From NCBI GenBank assembly GCA_902826455.1, contig CADEEV010000020.1:18721-82720 (forward strand): DNA of 64,000 nt, in the 5' to 3' direction. Positions 8,287 to 16,647 of the stretch are shown here, in pieces (the first letter of the stretch is position 1; every line of letters starts with the position of its first letter). The translations under genes were made by a program, and so were the position numbers. The notes below the pieces were generated by a model. That model did no database searches and was not told where the DNA came from. It worked only from the letters and a program-made list of their open reading frames with translations. The DNA is from an uncultured Acidobacteriota bacterium. Lineage in GTDB: Bacteria > Acidobacteriota > Vicinamibacteria > Fen-336.

Positions 8287-9758
8287 GGAACCGCGCCGGT
8301 CTCGCGGCAAGCCTGGCTCTCGCCCTCTGCGGCGCGTCGTCGGCGCAGCAGATCCCCGAGGACCCCTCGAAGCTCGCGTTCCCGGCCCTCGTCTACGAGC
8401 CGCCCCGTTCTGCGGATCACCGGGTCGTCTTGAAGAACGGCATGGTCGTCTTCGTCGCCGAGGACCGCGCCCTGCCCCTCGTGACCCTGCAGCTCACGAT
8501 GCGCGTCGGCCGATGGCTCGAGCCCGACGGGAAGGCCGGCCTCGCAGCCTACACGGGCGCCCAGATGCGGCGCGGAGGCACGAAGAGCCTCAGCGCGGAG
8601 GCCCTCGACGAGCGTCTCGATTTCCTCGCCACCCAGGTCGGCACCGCGATCGGGGAGACGGCGGGCAGCGCCAGCCTCAACTGCCTCTCGGACAACCTCG
8701 CCGAATCCCTGAAGCTGTTCGCCGAGATCCTGCGCGAGCCGCGCTTCCAGCAGGACCGCCTCGATCTCGCGCGCCAGCAGGACCTGCAGGCGATGCGCAA
8801 GCGCAACGACGACGGCGCCGACATCGAGGCCCGCGAGTGGAACGTGCTGCTCTCGGGCGAGGGCCAGTTCACGAACCGCTTCGTCACCAAGGCCTCGCTC
8901 GAGTCGATCACGCGCGCCGACCTCGAGGCGTTCCACAGGCGCTGGATCCACCCAGGCAACATGGTCGTCGCGGTCTCTGGCCGTTTCGACCGGGCCACGA
9001 TGCTGCGCACGCTGGAGGCCGCCTTCGCGAACTGGCCCGAGCCGCGGCCGAGCGTTCCCGCCGTGCCGAGCGAGCTGACGCCGGCGCCGCCCGGGCTCTA
9101 CCGCATCCAGAAAGAGGTCAACCAGGGCCGCGTCTCGATCGGTCTGCCGGGCGTCACCCGTGACAACCCCGACACCTACGCGCTCGAGGTGATGAACGAG
9201 ATCCTCGGGGGCAGCGGCTTCACGGCGCGCATCACGCGTACCGTGCGTTCCAACGAGGGGCTCGCCTACTCCGCGGGATCCGGCATCTCCTTCGGGATCT
9301 ACTATCCCGGGCGCTTCCGCGCGGGCTTCCAGTCGAAGAGCCGCACGGTACCCTACGCCACGTCTCTCGTTCTCGAGGAGATCCGCAAGATCCGCGAGGC
9401 CCCGGTGACGCCGGTCGAACTCGAGATCATCCAGAAGAGCCTGATCGAGACCTTTCCGAGCACGTTCTCGTCGCTCGGGCAGACGATGGGAATCTTCGCC
9501 GCCGACGAGTACACGAAGCGCGACCCGTCGTTCTGGAAGACCTATCGTGAGCGCATCCGGGCCGTCACGGTGGCCGACGTCCAGCGCGTGGCTCGAACCT
9601 ACCTCGTGCCCGAGCAGCTGCGCATCCTGGTCGTGGGCGACCAGAAGGAGATCGACGCCGGCGACGGCAAGCACGACGTGAGCCTCGCGACGCTGGCACC
9701 GGGCGGCCGGGTCGAGACGCTCGCCCTGCGCGATCCGCTCACGATGAAACGGCCCTGA
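8283..9758 (+). CDS. M16-family peptidase-like protein, non-catalytic partner
   Basis: A 491-residue secreted M16 homologue. The signal peptide (LALALCGASSAQ) ends near residue 22. Both M16 halves are present, including the RxxxY-like region NEGLAYSAGS in the C-terminal half. The place of the HxxEH motif reads YTGAQ, so the zinc site is lost. It therefore most likely serves as the substrate-binding or structural subunit of a heterodimer with the preceding catalytic enzyme. The start is the TTG at 8283, which overlaps the upstream stop; a GGTGGAG ribosome binding site sits about 3-9 bases before it and no better in-frame start exists. The gene ends convergently 9 bp from the SCP2-like gene. 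Confidence 0.92.
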   Translation: MRNRAGLAASLALALCGASSAQQIPEDPSKLAFPALVYEPPRSADHRVVLKNGMVVFVAEDRALPLVTLQLTMRVGRWLEPDGKAGLAAYTGAQMRRGGTKSLSAEALDERLDFLATQVGTAIGETAGSASLNCLSDNLAESLKLFAEILREPRFQQDRLDLARQQDLQAMRKRNDDGADIEAREWNVLLSGEGQFTNRFVTKASLESITRADLEAFHRRWIHPGNMVVAVSGRFDRATMLRTLEAAFANWPEPRPSVPAVPSELTPAPPGLYRIQKEVNQGRVSIGLPGVTRDNPDTYALEVMNEILGGSGFTARITRTVRSNEGLAYSAGSGISFGIYYPGRFRAGFQSKSRTVPYATSLVLEEIRKIREAPVTPVELEIIQKSLIETFPSTFSSLGQTMGIFAADEYTKRDPSFWKTYRERIRAVTVADVQRVARTYLVPEQLRILVVGDQKEIDAGDGKHDVSLATLAPGGRVETLALRDPLTMKRP

Positions 9759-9767
9759 CGGAAGCGC

Positions 9768-10082
9768 CTACTTCTTGAAGGCGGAGACGAAATCCTTCAG
9801 CAACACGGGGTTGTTGCTCTTGATCGCGCCGGTCATGAAGTCCTTGATGCCGGGCGTGTAGTCGCCGTTCCAGACGTCGAGGAACATCTTCTCGGAGGCC
9901 TTGAAGAAGCAGTCGGCGTCCTTCGCGGGCTTGCCCTCGGTGACGGTGCACGCGTCCTTCGTGAGCGCGACCGTCCACTTCTCGTCGTCTCCCAGCGAGA
10001 AGTAGAACGTCCGGTCCTTGGCGACGCTGCCCTTCTGGAAGAGCTTCGGCAGCTTCTCGAAGACCTTGGAGACCTCCGACAT
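9768..10082 (-). CDS. SCP2 sterol-binding domain protein
   Basis: A 104-residue single-domain cytosolic protein of the SCP2/sterol carrier type, a hydrophobic-ligand binding fold. The typical sequence order is visible: a beta-rich core with FYFSLGDDEKWTVAL, then DADCFFKASEKMFLDVWNG and a C-terminal helix with the GDYTPGIKDFMTGAIK pattern. The ATG at 10082 lies directly after the atpF stop with no gap, so it is the last gene of the F0 operon. Why a lipid-binding domain protein travels with ATP synthase membrane subunits is unknown. Bacterial members bind fatty acids or similar ligands; the ligand here cannot be named. Confidence 0.88.
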   Translation of the reverse strand: MSEVSKVFEKLPKLFQKGSVAKDRTFYFSLGDDEKWTVALTKDACTVTEGKPAKDADCFFKASEKMFLDVWNGDYTPGIKDFMTGAIKSNNPVLLKDFVSAFKK

Positions 10083-10616
10083 CTACTGGACTCGGGGCAT
10101 CGAGGCGATGAACTCGCTCACCAGCTTCTTCTGGGCGTCGGGGGTGAGGGAGGACTTCACGATCTTCGAGGCGGCCTCCATGGCGAGATCCGCCACCTGG
10201 CCGCGCAGGTCCTGGATCGCCTTCTCGGTCTCGCGCTGCACCTGCTCGCGGGCCCGGGTCACGATCTGCTCGCTCTCGACGCGGGCCTTGGCCGACAGGT
10301 CGGCCTTGAGCGTCTCGGCCTCCTTGAGCGCGCGCTTCAGGATCTCCTCGCGCTCGCGGCCCGCCTCGCGGACCAGCTCGCGGTGCTGCTCGAGGAGCGC
10401 CTTCGCCTCGACGTGGGACCTCTCGGCGCCCTCGACCGAGTCATTGATGCCCTTCTCACGCTCCTCGATCATCTTCAGGATCGGACCCCACGCGAACTTC
10501 GCGAGCACGATCGCGAAGATGCCGAAGAGCACGACCGTCGAGACGAAGAGCGTGAAGCTGACGTCGGTCAGCGAGCCAGCCGCGAGCAGTGCGGGGGCCA
10601 GCGCAGGAGCCGCCAT
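10083..10616 (-). CDS. atpF: ATP synthase F0 subunit b
   Basis: The peripheral stalk subunit of F-type ATP synthase, 177 residues. One N-terminal membrane helix (about 18-40, FTLFVSTVVLFGIFAIVLAK) is followed by the hallmark region FAWGPILKMIEEREKGI and a long charged coiled coil to the C-terminus. Only one b gene is seen. The delta subunit gene that often follows atpF is absent here; an SCP2-domain gene follows directly instead. The gene lies 4 bp after atpE. The first 15 residues are Ala-rich. Confidence 0.95.
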   Translation of the reverse strand: MAAPALAPALLAAGSLTDVSFTLFVSTVVLFGIFAIVLAKFAWGPILKMIEEREKGINDSVEGAERSHVEAKALLEQHRELVREAGREREEILKRALKEAETLKADLSAKARVESEQIVTRAREQVQRETEKAIQDLRGQVADLAMEAASKIVKSSLTPDAQKKLVSEFIASMPRVQ

Positions 10617-10620
10617 GGCC

Positions 10621-10854
10621 TTACTTGATGGCGAGGAGGATCGTGACGATCAGGGCGAAGAAGGTGGCGCCTTCGATCAGGCCGGCCGCCACGATCATGC
10701 CGCCGCGGATGTCGCCGGCCGCGTTGGGCTGGCGCGCGATGCCTTCCATCGCCGAAGCCGCGAGCTTGCCGATGCCGCCGGCGGCACCGATCATCGTGAG
10801 ACCGGCGCCGATGCCGGCAGCGAAGTACGCGAGACCCTTGGGATCCATGGGCAC
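10621..10854 (-). CDS. atpE: ATP synthase F0 subunit c
   Basis: The proteolipid subunit of the rotor ring, 77 residues with two hydrophobic helices and a polar loop containing ARQPNAAGD. The ion-binding carboxylate is E61 in GLIEGATFF. The residues after it (G62, A63) do not match the Ser/Thr-Tyr signature of Na+-coupled rings, so proton coupling is more likely. Translation starts at GTG 10854 (5 bases after AGGAGG at 10860-10865) or at ATG 10848 (11 bases after it). The strong Shine-Dalgarno fits the high copy number needed for subunit c. Confidence 0.96.
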   Translation of the reverse strand: MPMDPKGLAYFAAGIGAGLTMIGAAGGIGKLAASAMEGIARQPNAAGDIRGGMIVAAGLIEGATFFALIVTILLAIK

Positions 10855-10889
10855 TGATTCCTCCTGAAAACGGTTAGTCGAACTCTACC

Positions 10890-11810
10890 CTAGTGCGCGG
10901 GATGCGCATACATCCCGATGAAGATGGCGCTGAGCAACGTGAAGATGTAGGCCTGGATGAAGGCCACGAGCAGCTCGAGGACGCTGATGAAGAGCGCCAG
11001 GCCCACCGAGAGCGGGATCACCGCCACTCCGAACGAGACCGAGACGTTGGCCAGGATCGGGATGAGCAGGAGCAGCGCCGTGATCACGAGGTGCCCGGCC
11101 AGCATGTTCGCGAACAGCCGGACCAGCAACGCGAAGGGCTTCGTGAAGACCGAGAACACCTCCACCACGATGATGATCGGGAGCAGGAACACCGGTATCC
11201 CGGGCGGCACCAGGTTCTTCACGTGGTGGACGAAGCCGTACTTCGAGACGCCGGCATATTGCTGGGCCAGGAAGGAGACGAAGGCGAGGCCGGCGGTCAC
11301 CGCCAGGTTCCCGGTCGAGGTGATGCCGCCGATCGACCACTCGCCGCTGCCGTCGCGGTTCGGGATCGGCACCAGGCCGAGCAGGGCCGAAGTCAGGATG
11401 AAGAAGAAGAAGCTGCACAAGAGCGGCACGAACTTGGCGGCGTCGTGGCCGATGTTGGGCTCGGCGATCTCGTCCCGGATGAACAGGACGAAGCTCTCGA
11501 CGGCCGAACCGATGCCGCTGGGCCGACCCTTCTTGTAGCTCGCGACCGCCAGGCGCGCGATCAACAGCACGATCGCCGCCACCACGAACAGGAAGACCAG
11601 GTGCTTCGAGGAGAAGCCGAAGAGCGGCCCGTCGAGGACGTGGTGCATGAGCACCGTCCCCGGATCGTGGCCGCCGGCGTGTTCGGCCGCTCCGGCGGCG
11701 CCGTGGGCCGCCTCGGCTCCGTGCTCCACGACCGCTTCGTGGGCGCCCTGGGCCGCATCGTGGGCGGTTTCCTGGGCCGCGGCCAGCCACGTCAGGACGG
11801 CGAGGCTCAT
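10890..11810 (-). CDS. atpB: ATP synthase F0 subunit a
   Basis: The 306-residue stator subunit that forms the proton half-channels against the c-ring. Residues 1-55 form a hydrophilic N-terminal extension rich in Ala, His and Glu. The helices follow, including RLFANMLAGHLVI, which contains the essential Arg of the family, and the C-terminal pair (LELLVAFIQAYIFTLLSAIFIG). The ATG at 11810 overlaps the upstream AtpI-like gene stop by 4 bp. A 35-bp gap with AGGAGG separates it from atpE. Confidence 0.95.
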   Translation of the reverse strand: MSLAVLTWLAAAQETAHDAAQGAHEAVVEHGAEAAHGAAGAAEHAGGHDPGTVLMHHVLDGPLFGFSSKHLVFLFVVAAIVLLIARLAVASYKKGRPSGIGSAVESFVLFIRDEIAEPNIGHDAAKFVPLLCSFFFFILTSALLGLVPIPNRDGSGEWSIGGITSTGNLAVTAGLAFVSFLAQQYAGVSKYGFVHHVKNLVPPGIPVFLLPIIIVVEVFSVFTKPFALLVRLFANMLAGHLVITALLLLIPILANVSVSFGVAVIPLSVGLALFISVLELLVAFIQAYIFTLLSAIFIGMYAHPAH

Positions 11811-12187
11811 CGGGCCCCCTCGAGACGCGGAGCCGCCGCCTTGTGGGCGGCCAGTAGCTCGAAAGCCAGGAACAGCGAGAAGTGCGCGAGGAGCGAGAGG
11901 ATCAAGGGCACCTGGGGGACGTCGTAGAGCCGCACGGCCGCCACCACCGCGAGGAGCATGACTCCCATGCGCACCGTCATGCCGCCGAGGATCGCGCGCA
12001 TGAAGACGACGTTCGAACGCTGCCGGGAGTAGAGCACGAGGCCGTAGGCCGCGAGGGCATTGAGTGCGGCGACGAGGGCGCCGCACAGTACGCCGGTCCG
12101 CTGGTCGCCGTCGAGAGCGGGAATGGAGACGCCCAGGGTGACGATCAACGCCCCTGCGACGATCCCCGCGAATCTCGTGAAGCTCAC
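11807..12187 (-). CDS. AtpI-like small membrane protein of the ATP synthase operon
   Basis: A 126-residue protein with about four hydrophobic helices, in the position of atpI ahead of atpB. AtpI proteins assist c-ring assembly or Mg2+ handling in some bacteria. The assignment rests on hydropathy and gene order more than on strong motif conservation. The GTG start at 12187 overlaps the stop of the preceding AtpZ-like gene (GTGA), and its own stop overlaps atpB (ATGA). Confidence 0.78.
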   Translation of the reverse strand: MSFTRFAGIVAGALIVTLGVSIPALDGDQRTGVLCGALVAALNALAAYGLVLYSRQRSNVVFMRAILGGMTVRMGVMLLAVVAAVRLYDVPQVPLILSLLAHFSLFLAFELLAAHKAAAPRLEGAR

Positions 12188-12417
12188 TTGCGGCTCACCG
12201 TCCTGAAGAACTGATAAAGCGCCACTGCGATGCCCAGAACGCCCCCGACGAGGAGCCCGAGCGGCTGGCTTCCGAGGCGCTCGTCCGCCCAGTAGCCCAC
12301 ACCCACGAACAACCCCATCGTCGCCGCCAGGGTCGCACCGATCCCCAGGTACGGGGCGGCCTCGCGCAAGGCGCGCCCCCAGTCTCCTGCGCGATCATCC
12401 TTCTCCGCTGGAGACAT
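12184..12417 (-). CDS. AtpZ/AtpI-family small membrane protein
   Basis: A 77-residue protein with two membrane helices (about 22-42 and 52-70) and the pattern GVGYWADERLGSQPLGLLVG, characteristic of the AtpZ/AtpQ family encoded at the start of many atp operons. It probably forms an Mg2+ or assembly factor pair with the next gene. The start is the ATG at 12417. An upstream in-frame extension is possible but would cover the promoter. It is the first gene of the F0 operon. Confidence 0.82.
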   Translation of the reverse strand: MSPAEKDDRAGDWGRALREAAPYLGIGATLAATMGLFVGVGYWADERLGSQPLGLLVGGVLGIAVALYQFFRTVSRK

Positions 12418-12445
12418 GGACTCTAGGGGTCGTTCGACGGCCGGG

Positions 12446-12474
12446 AATCTACCATACGGCCCGGGAGGCGGCAA
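12446..12474 (-). promoter_or_regulatory. Sigma-70-type promoter for the F0 ATP synthase operon
   Basis: On the minus strand the sequence reads TTGCCG, 17 bases, TAGATT (12474 to 12446), about 30 bp upstream of the AtpZ-like start codon. Four of six positions match in each hexamer and the spacing is optimal. No other promoter-like element was seen before this operon. Confidence 0.5.
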
Positions 12475-12498
12475 CCGCGCGAACCGCTGCCACGTGGC

Positions 12499-14343
12499 TC
12501 AGGATCGCGGTGACCACCAGACGACTTCGTAGGGACGCAGGACCAGGTCGAGGCTGTCGCGGACCGTCGTCGTCCGACGCGAGAGAAGGTCCCTGCAGGA
12601 GCCGGAAAGGCCCGGGATCTGGGCGACCGGGAGACTCACCGGCTGGTCCGCGTCCGTCACGTTCGTAAGGGCCAGGACCGGCGCAGCGCTGCCCCCGCCG
12701 CCCCGCAGGACCGCGAAGACTCCCCGGCCGGCGTCCACGACGGACTGGGGCGCGTTGGGATGGAAGGCGGGCGTCGCGATCCGGCGGCGGGCCAGGCGCC
12801 GCAGCCGGGTGGCCACCTGGTGGACCCAGCTCTCGCGGTCCTGGAGCAGGGCCACGAGGGCCGGCTCGTCCAGGGTCTTGCGGTTGATGCTGCGCTTCTC
12901 CTTGCCCGCCAGGATCGCCGCCGTGTCGTTCTTGGCCCCGAACAATCCCGGCAGGTAGACGCCCGGCACCCCACGCAACACCAACGCGATTGCCCGCGAG
13001 GCCAGGTAGCGATCGACCTGCAGGTCCTGGGATTCGTCGGCCCCCTCCTTGTTGAGCGCGCTGTACCAGGTGATGTTGAGCTCGTAGGGACTCTCGCTGC
13101 CGTCTCCGGCCGAACGGTACGAGACGAGTCCCCCGTGCTCGCGCGCCTTGTCCACGAGCACCCCGATCTCCTCGGGCGAGAGCAGGCCCTGGGCCCCCAG
13201 CAGGCCGATGCCGTCGTGGGAGTCGAGGAAGTTGAAGTAGGTCGCGGTCTTCGAGACGAAGTCGAGGTCCTGCGCCCAGCGCGTGAGGCGGCGCGCGTCG
13301 CCGGCGTGGAGCGTGTGGAGCACCAGCGGGGGCAGGGCGAAGTTGTAGACCATCTGTGCTTCCCGCGAGCCGTCGGCGAAGTAGCTGACGTTGTCCGCGT
13401 GGGGCACGTTCGTCTCGGTCACGAGGGCGACCTGGGGGGCCACGACGTCGAGGATGGCCCGGAACAGCTGGACGAGGGCGTGGGTCTCCTTGAGGTGGGC
13501 GCAGCGCGTGCCGAGCTCGTGCCAGATGTAGGTGATCGCGTCGAGGCGCACGATGTCGGCCCCGCGCCGCACGTACTGCAGGAGGATCTCGACGACTCGG
13601 GCCAGGACCCGCTCGCTCTTGAAGTTGAGGTCCACCTGGTCGGGGCTGAACGTGGTCCATACGAAGCGCGCGCCGTCGAGCGTCGCGAAGCGCGTCAGGA
13701 GGTCGGAGGTGCGCGGCCTCAGGATGAGCCGCAGGTGGTCGGGGGAGATGGCGCCGCTCGTCGAGAAGGCGATGAAGAAGTCCTGGTAGTCGGGCTGACC
13801 GTCGAGGAAGCGTTGGAACCACTGGCTGCGGGCCGAGGCGTGGTTGAACACGCCGTCGAACATCACGCGGTAGCGCGTCGAGATTTCCTCGATGTCGCGC
13901 CAGCTGCCCAGGCTCGGGTCGACCTCCTCGAAGTCCGTGACCGCGAAGCCCCGGTCCGAGGAGTAAGGGAAGAACGGCAGGATGTGGACGGTGTTGACGG
14001 CGCCGCGCATGAAGCGGTCGAGGAAGTCCGCGAGCGCTGCGAGGGGCATCCGTCCCGGGGAGACGAGGAGGTCGCCGTAGGTGATGAGGATGATGTCCTT
14101 CTCCGAGAAGCGATCCTCGGGCGCGAAGTCCTGGTCGTCCTGCAGCATCTCGGGCGTCTTGTGGGCCCAGTGCACCTTCATCAGGCGCTCGACCTCGCCG
14201 TAGCAGGAGTCGGCGCGTGCCTTGCCGTAAAGCACCGCCAGCAGCTCGAGGATGCGCGCCTTCGCCTCGGGACGCACCTGCAGCAGGGGGCGGGCGTAGT
14301 CGGGTTGCGGGAGGTGCAGGCGGGTGAGGCGCAGCGGCACCAT
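12499..14343 (-). CDS. Glucosylglycerate phosphorylase (GH13_18, YcjM-like)
   Basis: A 614-residue cytosolic glycoside phosphorylase of the sucrose phosphorylase subfamily. It would convert glucosylglycerate plus phosphate into glucose-1-phosphate and glycerate. The nucleophile is D268 in IVRLDAITYIW, the acid/base E310 in VTETNVPH, and the third carboxylate D377 in FNFLDSHDGIG. From memory these motifs, LPPLVLH and SPYELNITW, match E. coli YcjM. The specificity is supported by the nearby gpgS and phosphatase genes that make the substrate. The ATG at 14343 is used because a promoter-like element at 14372-14400 would leave almost no leader for the ATG at 14361. Sucrose phosphorylase activity is the main alternative. 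Confidence 0.87.
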   Translation of the reverse strand: MVPLRLTRLHLPQPDYARPLLQVRPEAKARILELLAVLYGKARADSCYGEVERLMKVHWAHKTPEMLQDDQDFAPEDRFSEKDIILITYGDLLVSPGRMPLAALADFLDRFMRGAVNTVHILPFFPYSSDRGFAVTDFEEVDPSLGSWRDIEEISTRYRVMFDGVFNHASARSQWFQRFLDGQPDYQDFFIAFSTSGAISPDHLRLILRPRTSDLLTRFATLDGARFVWTTFSPDQVDLNFKSERVLARVVEILLQYVRRGADIVRLDAITYIWHELGTRCAHLKETHALVQLFRAILDVVAPQVALVTETNVPHADNVSYFADGSREAQMVYNFALPPLVLHTLHAGDARRLTRWAQDLDFVSKTATYFNFLDSHDGIGLLGAQGLLSPEEIGVLVDKAREHGGLVSYRSAGDGSESPYELNITWYSALNKEGADESQDLQVDRYLASRAIALVLRGVPGVYLPGLFGAKNDTAAILAGKEKRSINRKTLDEPALVALLQDRESWVHQVATRLRRLARRRIATPAFHPNAPQSVVDAGRGVFAVLRGGGGSAAPVLALTNVTDADQPVSLPVAQIPGLSGSCRDLLSRRTTTVRDSLDLVLRPYEVVWWSPRS

Positions 14344-14371
14344 CGCGACGGCCCCAGGCATGTCTCGTTTC

Positions 14372-14400
14372 ACCGTACGCAACGGCGCGGGAACCGTCAA
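14372..14400 (-). promoter_or_regulatory. Candidate promoter of the glucosylglycerate phosphorylase gene
   Basis: The minus strand reads TTGACG, 17 bases, TACGGT. The -35 hexamer is strong (5 of 6) and the -10 hexamer weak (3 of 6). It lies in the 77-bp divergent gap to the Na+/H+ antiporter gene. Confidence 0.4.
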
Positions 14401-14420
14401 GGCGCTATCATGCCGGCCTG

Positions 14421-15959
14421 ATGCACGGCATGCTCGCGATCGTCGTCGAACTGCTGCTGATCGCGGCGGCCGTGGGCCTGATCGCACGGCGCATCCGCGT
14501 CCACTACAGCATCGCCCTGGTGATCGCCGGCGTGCTGGTCGGAGCCTCGCGCCTGCTCCCCCCGACCCACCTCGACCCCGAGGTCGTGCTCCAGATCTTC
14601 CTGCCGATCCTGCTCTTCGAGGCGGCGATCGCGACCGACGCCGAGCGGCTCCGGCAGAACCTGGCGCCGGTCGTGCTGCTCTCGGTTCCCGGGCTGCTCG
14701 CGAGCGTCGGCGTCGCCGGCACCGTCCTGCACTACGGCCTCGGCCTCGAATGGCCCGTGGCGCTGCTGCTGGGGGCGATCCTCGCGGCGACCGACACGAT
14801 CGCGGTGATCGCCGGCTTCCGGAAGGTCCGGGCGCCGGCGCGGCTCTCGACGATCGTCGAGAACGAGAGCCTGTTCAATGACGGCACCGCCCTCGTCGCC
14901 TTCTCCACGATCCTGGCCGTGGCGCTCACCGGCCGCTTCGATCCCGCGCGAGGCATGGTCGAGCTCGTCTGGGTGACGGCCGGCGGCCTCGTCACTGGGA
15001 TCGCGATCGGCGCCCTCGCCGCGCTCCTGATGCGCAGCATCGACGACCACCTGATGGAGATCCTGCTGACGGTGGTCGTGGCCTACGCCGCGTCCCTCGG
15101 CGCCGAGACGATCCACGCCTCGCCGATCCTTGCCGTGGTGGCCGCCGGCATCACGACCCGCGAGGTGGCCTGGAGCGGGCTCAGTGCCACGGGCAAGGTC
15201 GCGATCCGCTCCTTCTGGGAGGTGGCGGCGTTCGGGGTCAACAGCGTCGTGTTCCTGCTCGTGGGCCTCCAGCTCGACTTCCCGGCGCTGCTCCTCGCGT
15301 CGCCCGCGATCGGCTTCGGCCTCCTGGCGCTGACCCTCGGGCGCGCCGCGTCCATCTATCCGTTCCTCGCCCTGCTGCGCCGGACCGCGTCCCGCGTGCC
15401 GATGCCCTGGCAGCACCTGCTGCTGTGGGGGAACCTGAAGGGCAGCCTCTCGATGGCGCTGGCCCTCAGCCTTCCCGTCGCTCTCGCGCAGCGCGACCTC
15501 ATCACGGCCGTGGTGTTCGGATGCGCGCTCGTGACCCTGACGGTCCAGGGCCTGAGCCTCGCCCGCGTCGCGCGGGCGCTGGGCCTGGGCCGCATCGGCA
15601 AGGCCGAGGAGCGCCTCGAGGAGGAGCAGGCGCGGCTCCTGGCCGCGCGCGCCGCCCAGACGGAGCTCGATCGCCTGCAGCGCGTCGGCCTCGTGCCCCA
15701 TGCGGTGTTCCAGCGCATGCGGGCGGCCTACCAGGGCGTCATCGCGCGCAGCGAGAAGGAGCTCCGCGAGCTCCTCGTGGTCCATTCCACCGAGGAGGCG
15801 CGCCACACCCAGGCCGTGACGCGCCGCCTGCTGGCCGTGGAGAAGAGCGCACTCCAGGACGCGATCAACGCCGGCTTCGTGCGCGAGGAAGTCGTGGTCG
15901 AGCTGATCGCGAACATCGACCGCCGCATCGGCGACGAGCCGGGCGAAAGGGAGCACTGA
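14421..15959 (+). CDS. CPA1-type Na+/H+ antiporter (NhaP-like)
   Basis: A 512-residue inner membrane cation/proton antiporter with about 12 helices followed by a cytosolic helical tail of about 120 charged residues. The transport site is visible as ATDTIAV (D125) and the CPA1 signature ENESLFNDG (N153, D154). The Asn-Asp pair, rather than Asp-Asp, points to electroneutral exchange. It is divergent from the phosphorylase gene and one base upstream of a TrkA-type gene, so Na+ extrusion and K+ control are probably coexpressed. The ATG at 14430 is an alternative start. Whether Na+ or K+ is exchanged is not decided by sequence. Confidence 0.93.
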   Translation: MHGMLAIVVELLLIAAAVGLIARRIRVHYSIALVIAGVLVGASRLLPPTHLDPEVVLQIFLPILLFEAAIATDAERLRQNLAPVVLLSVPGLLASVGVAGTVLHYGLGLEWPVALLLGAILAATDTIAVIAGFRKVRAPARLSTIVENESLFNDGTALVAFSTILAVALTGRFDPARGMVELVWVTAGGLVTGIAIGALAALLMRSIDDHLMEILLTVVVAYAASLGAETIHASPILAVVAAGITTREVAWSGLSATGKVAIRSFWEVAAFGVNSVVFLLVGLQLDFPALLLASPAIGFGLLALTLGRAASIYPFLALLRRTASRVPMPWQHLLLWGNLKGSLSMALALSLPVALAQRDLITAVVFGCALVTLTVQGLSLARVARALGLGRIGKAEERLEEEQARLLAARAAQTELDRLQRVGLVPHAVFQRMRAAYQGVIARSEKELRELLVVHSTEEARHTQAVTRRLLAVEKSALQDAINAGFVREEVVVELIANIDRRIGDEPGEREH

Positions 15960-15960
15960 C

Positions 15961-16647
15961 ATGTACGTGGTCGTGGCCGGTGGCGGGCACATGGGCACCC
16001 ACCTCGTCGCGCGCCTCGTGGCCGAGGGCCACGAGACCGTCGTGATCGACGTGGACCGCGAGGTGACCGAGCGCATCTTCTCGGAGCAGGGCGTCGTGGT
16101 CTTCACGGGCAGCGCCACCGACCTGGGCGTCCTCGAGGAAGCGGGCCTCAAGCGGGCCGACGTGGCCGTGGCCATGACCGGCCGCGACTCCGACAACCTC
16201 GCCTTCTGCCTGCTGGCGCGCCACTGCGGCGTCGCGCGGGTGCTGGCCCGCATGCTGAACCCGCGCTACGAGGTGCCCTACAAGCTGGTCGGCGCCACGA
16301 AGATCCACAGCGAGGCCAACATCCTCGTGGACTCGTTCATGACGTCGATCGACTATCCCGAGATCGGCGGCCTGATGCAGGTCGGTCGCGGCGACCTCGT
16401 CGCCTTCGACGTGCCGATCCCGATGGGCTCCGCGGTCGACGGCCTGACGATCGCCGACATCGTGCAGCGGCCGGGCTTCCCGAAGCGCTGCGTGTTCATC
16501 GGCGTCGAGCGCGAGAACGGCGACGTCGAGGTTCCCAAGGGCGCGACCGTCATCCACGGCGGGGCCCGCGTCATCGTGGCCGCCCACCGGCCGGACCTGC
16601 CACAGCTCCTGCGGCAGCTGGCGCCCCCGCCCGCCCCTCAGGCCTGA
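15961..16647 (+). CDS. TrkA-type (RCK) potassium transport regulatory protein
   Basis: A 228-residue cytosolic protein with an N-terminal RCK/TrkA-N Rossmann domain (GGGHMG at 7-12, acidic strand end VIDVD near 29-33) that binds NAD(H) or a related nucleotide. A C-terminal TrkA-C domain begins near residue 140. It lacks any membrane segment, so it would gate a partner. No TrkH or KtrB gene is in the window; the adjacent antiporter may be the partner, as in some CPA systems, or Trk genes may lie elsewhere. The ATG follows the antiporter stop by one base. Its end overlaps the convergent phosphatase gene by 10 bp. Confidence 0.9.
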   Translation: MYVVVAGGGHMGTHLVARLVAEGHETVVIDVDREVTERIFSEQGVVVFTGSATDLGVLEEAGLKRADVAVAMTGRDSDNLAFCLLARHCGVARVLARMLNPRYEVPYKLVGATKIHSEANILVDSFMTSIDYPEIGGLMQVGRGDLVAFDVPIPMGSAVDGLTIADIVQRPGFPKRCVFIGVERENGDVEVPKGATVIHGGARVIVAAHRPDLPQLLRQLAPPPAPQA

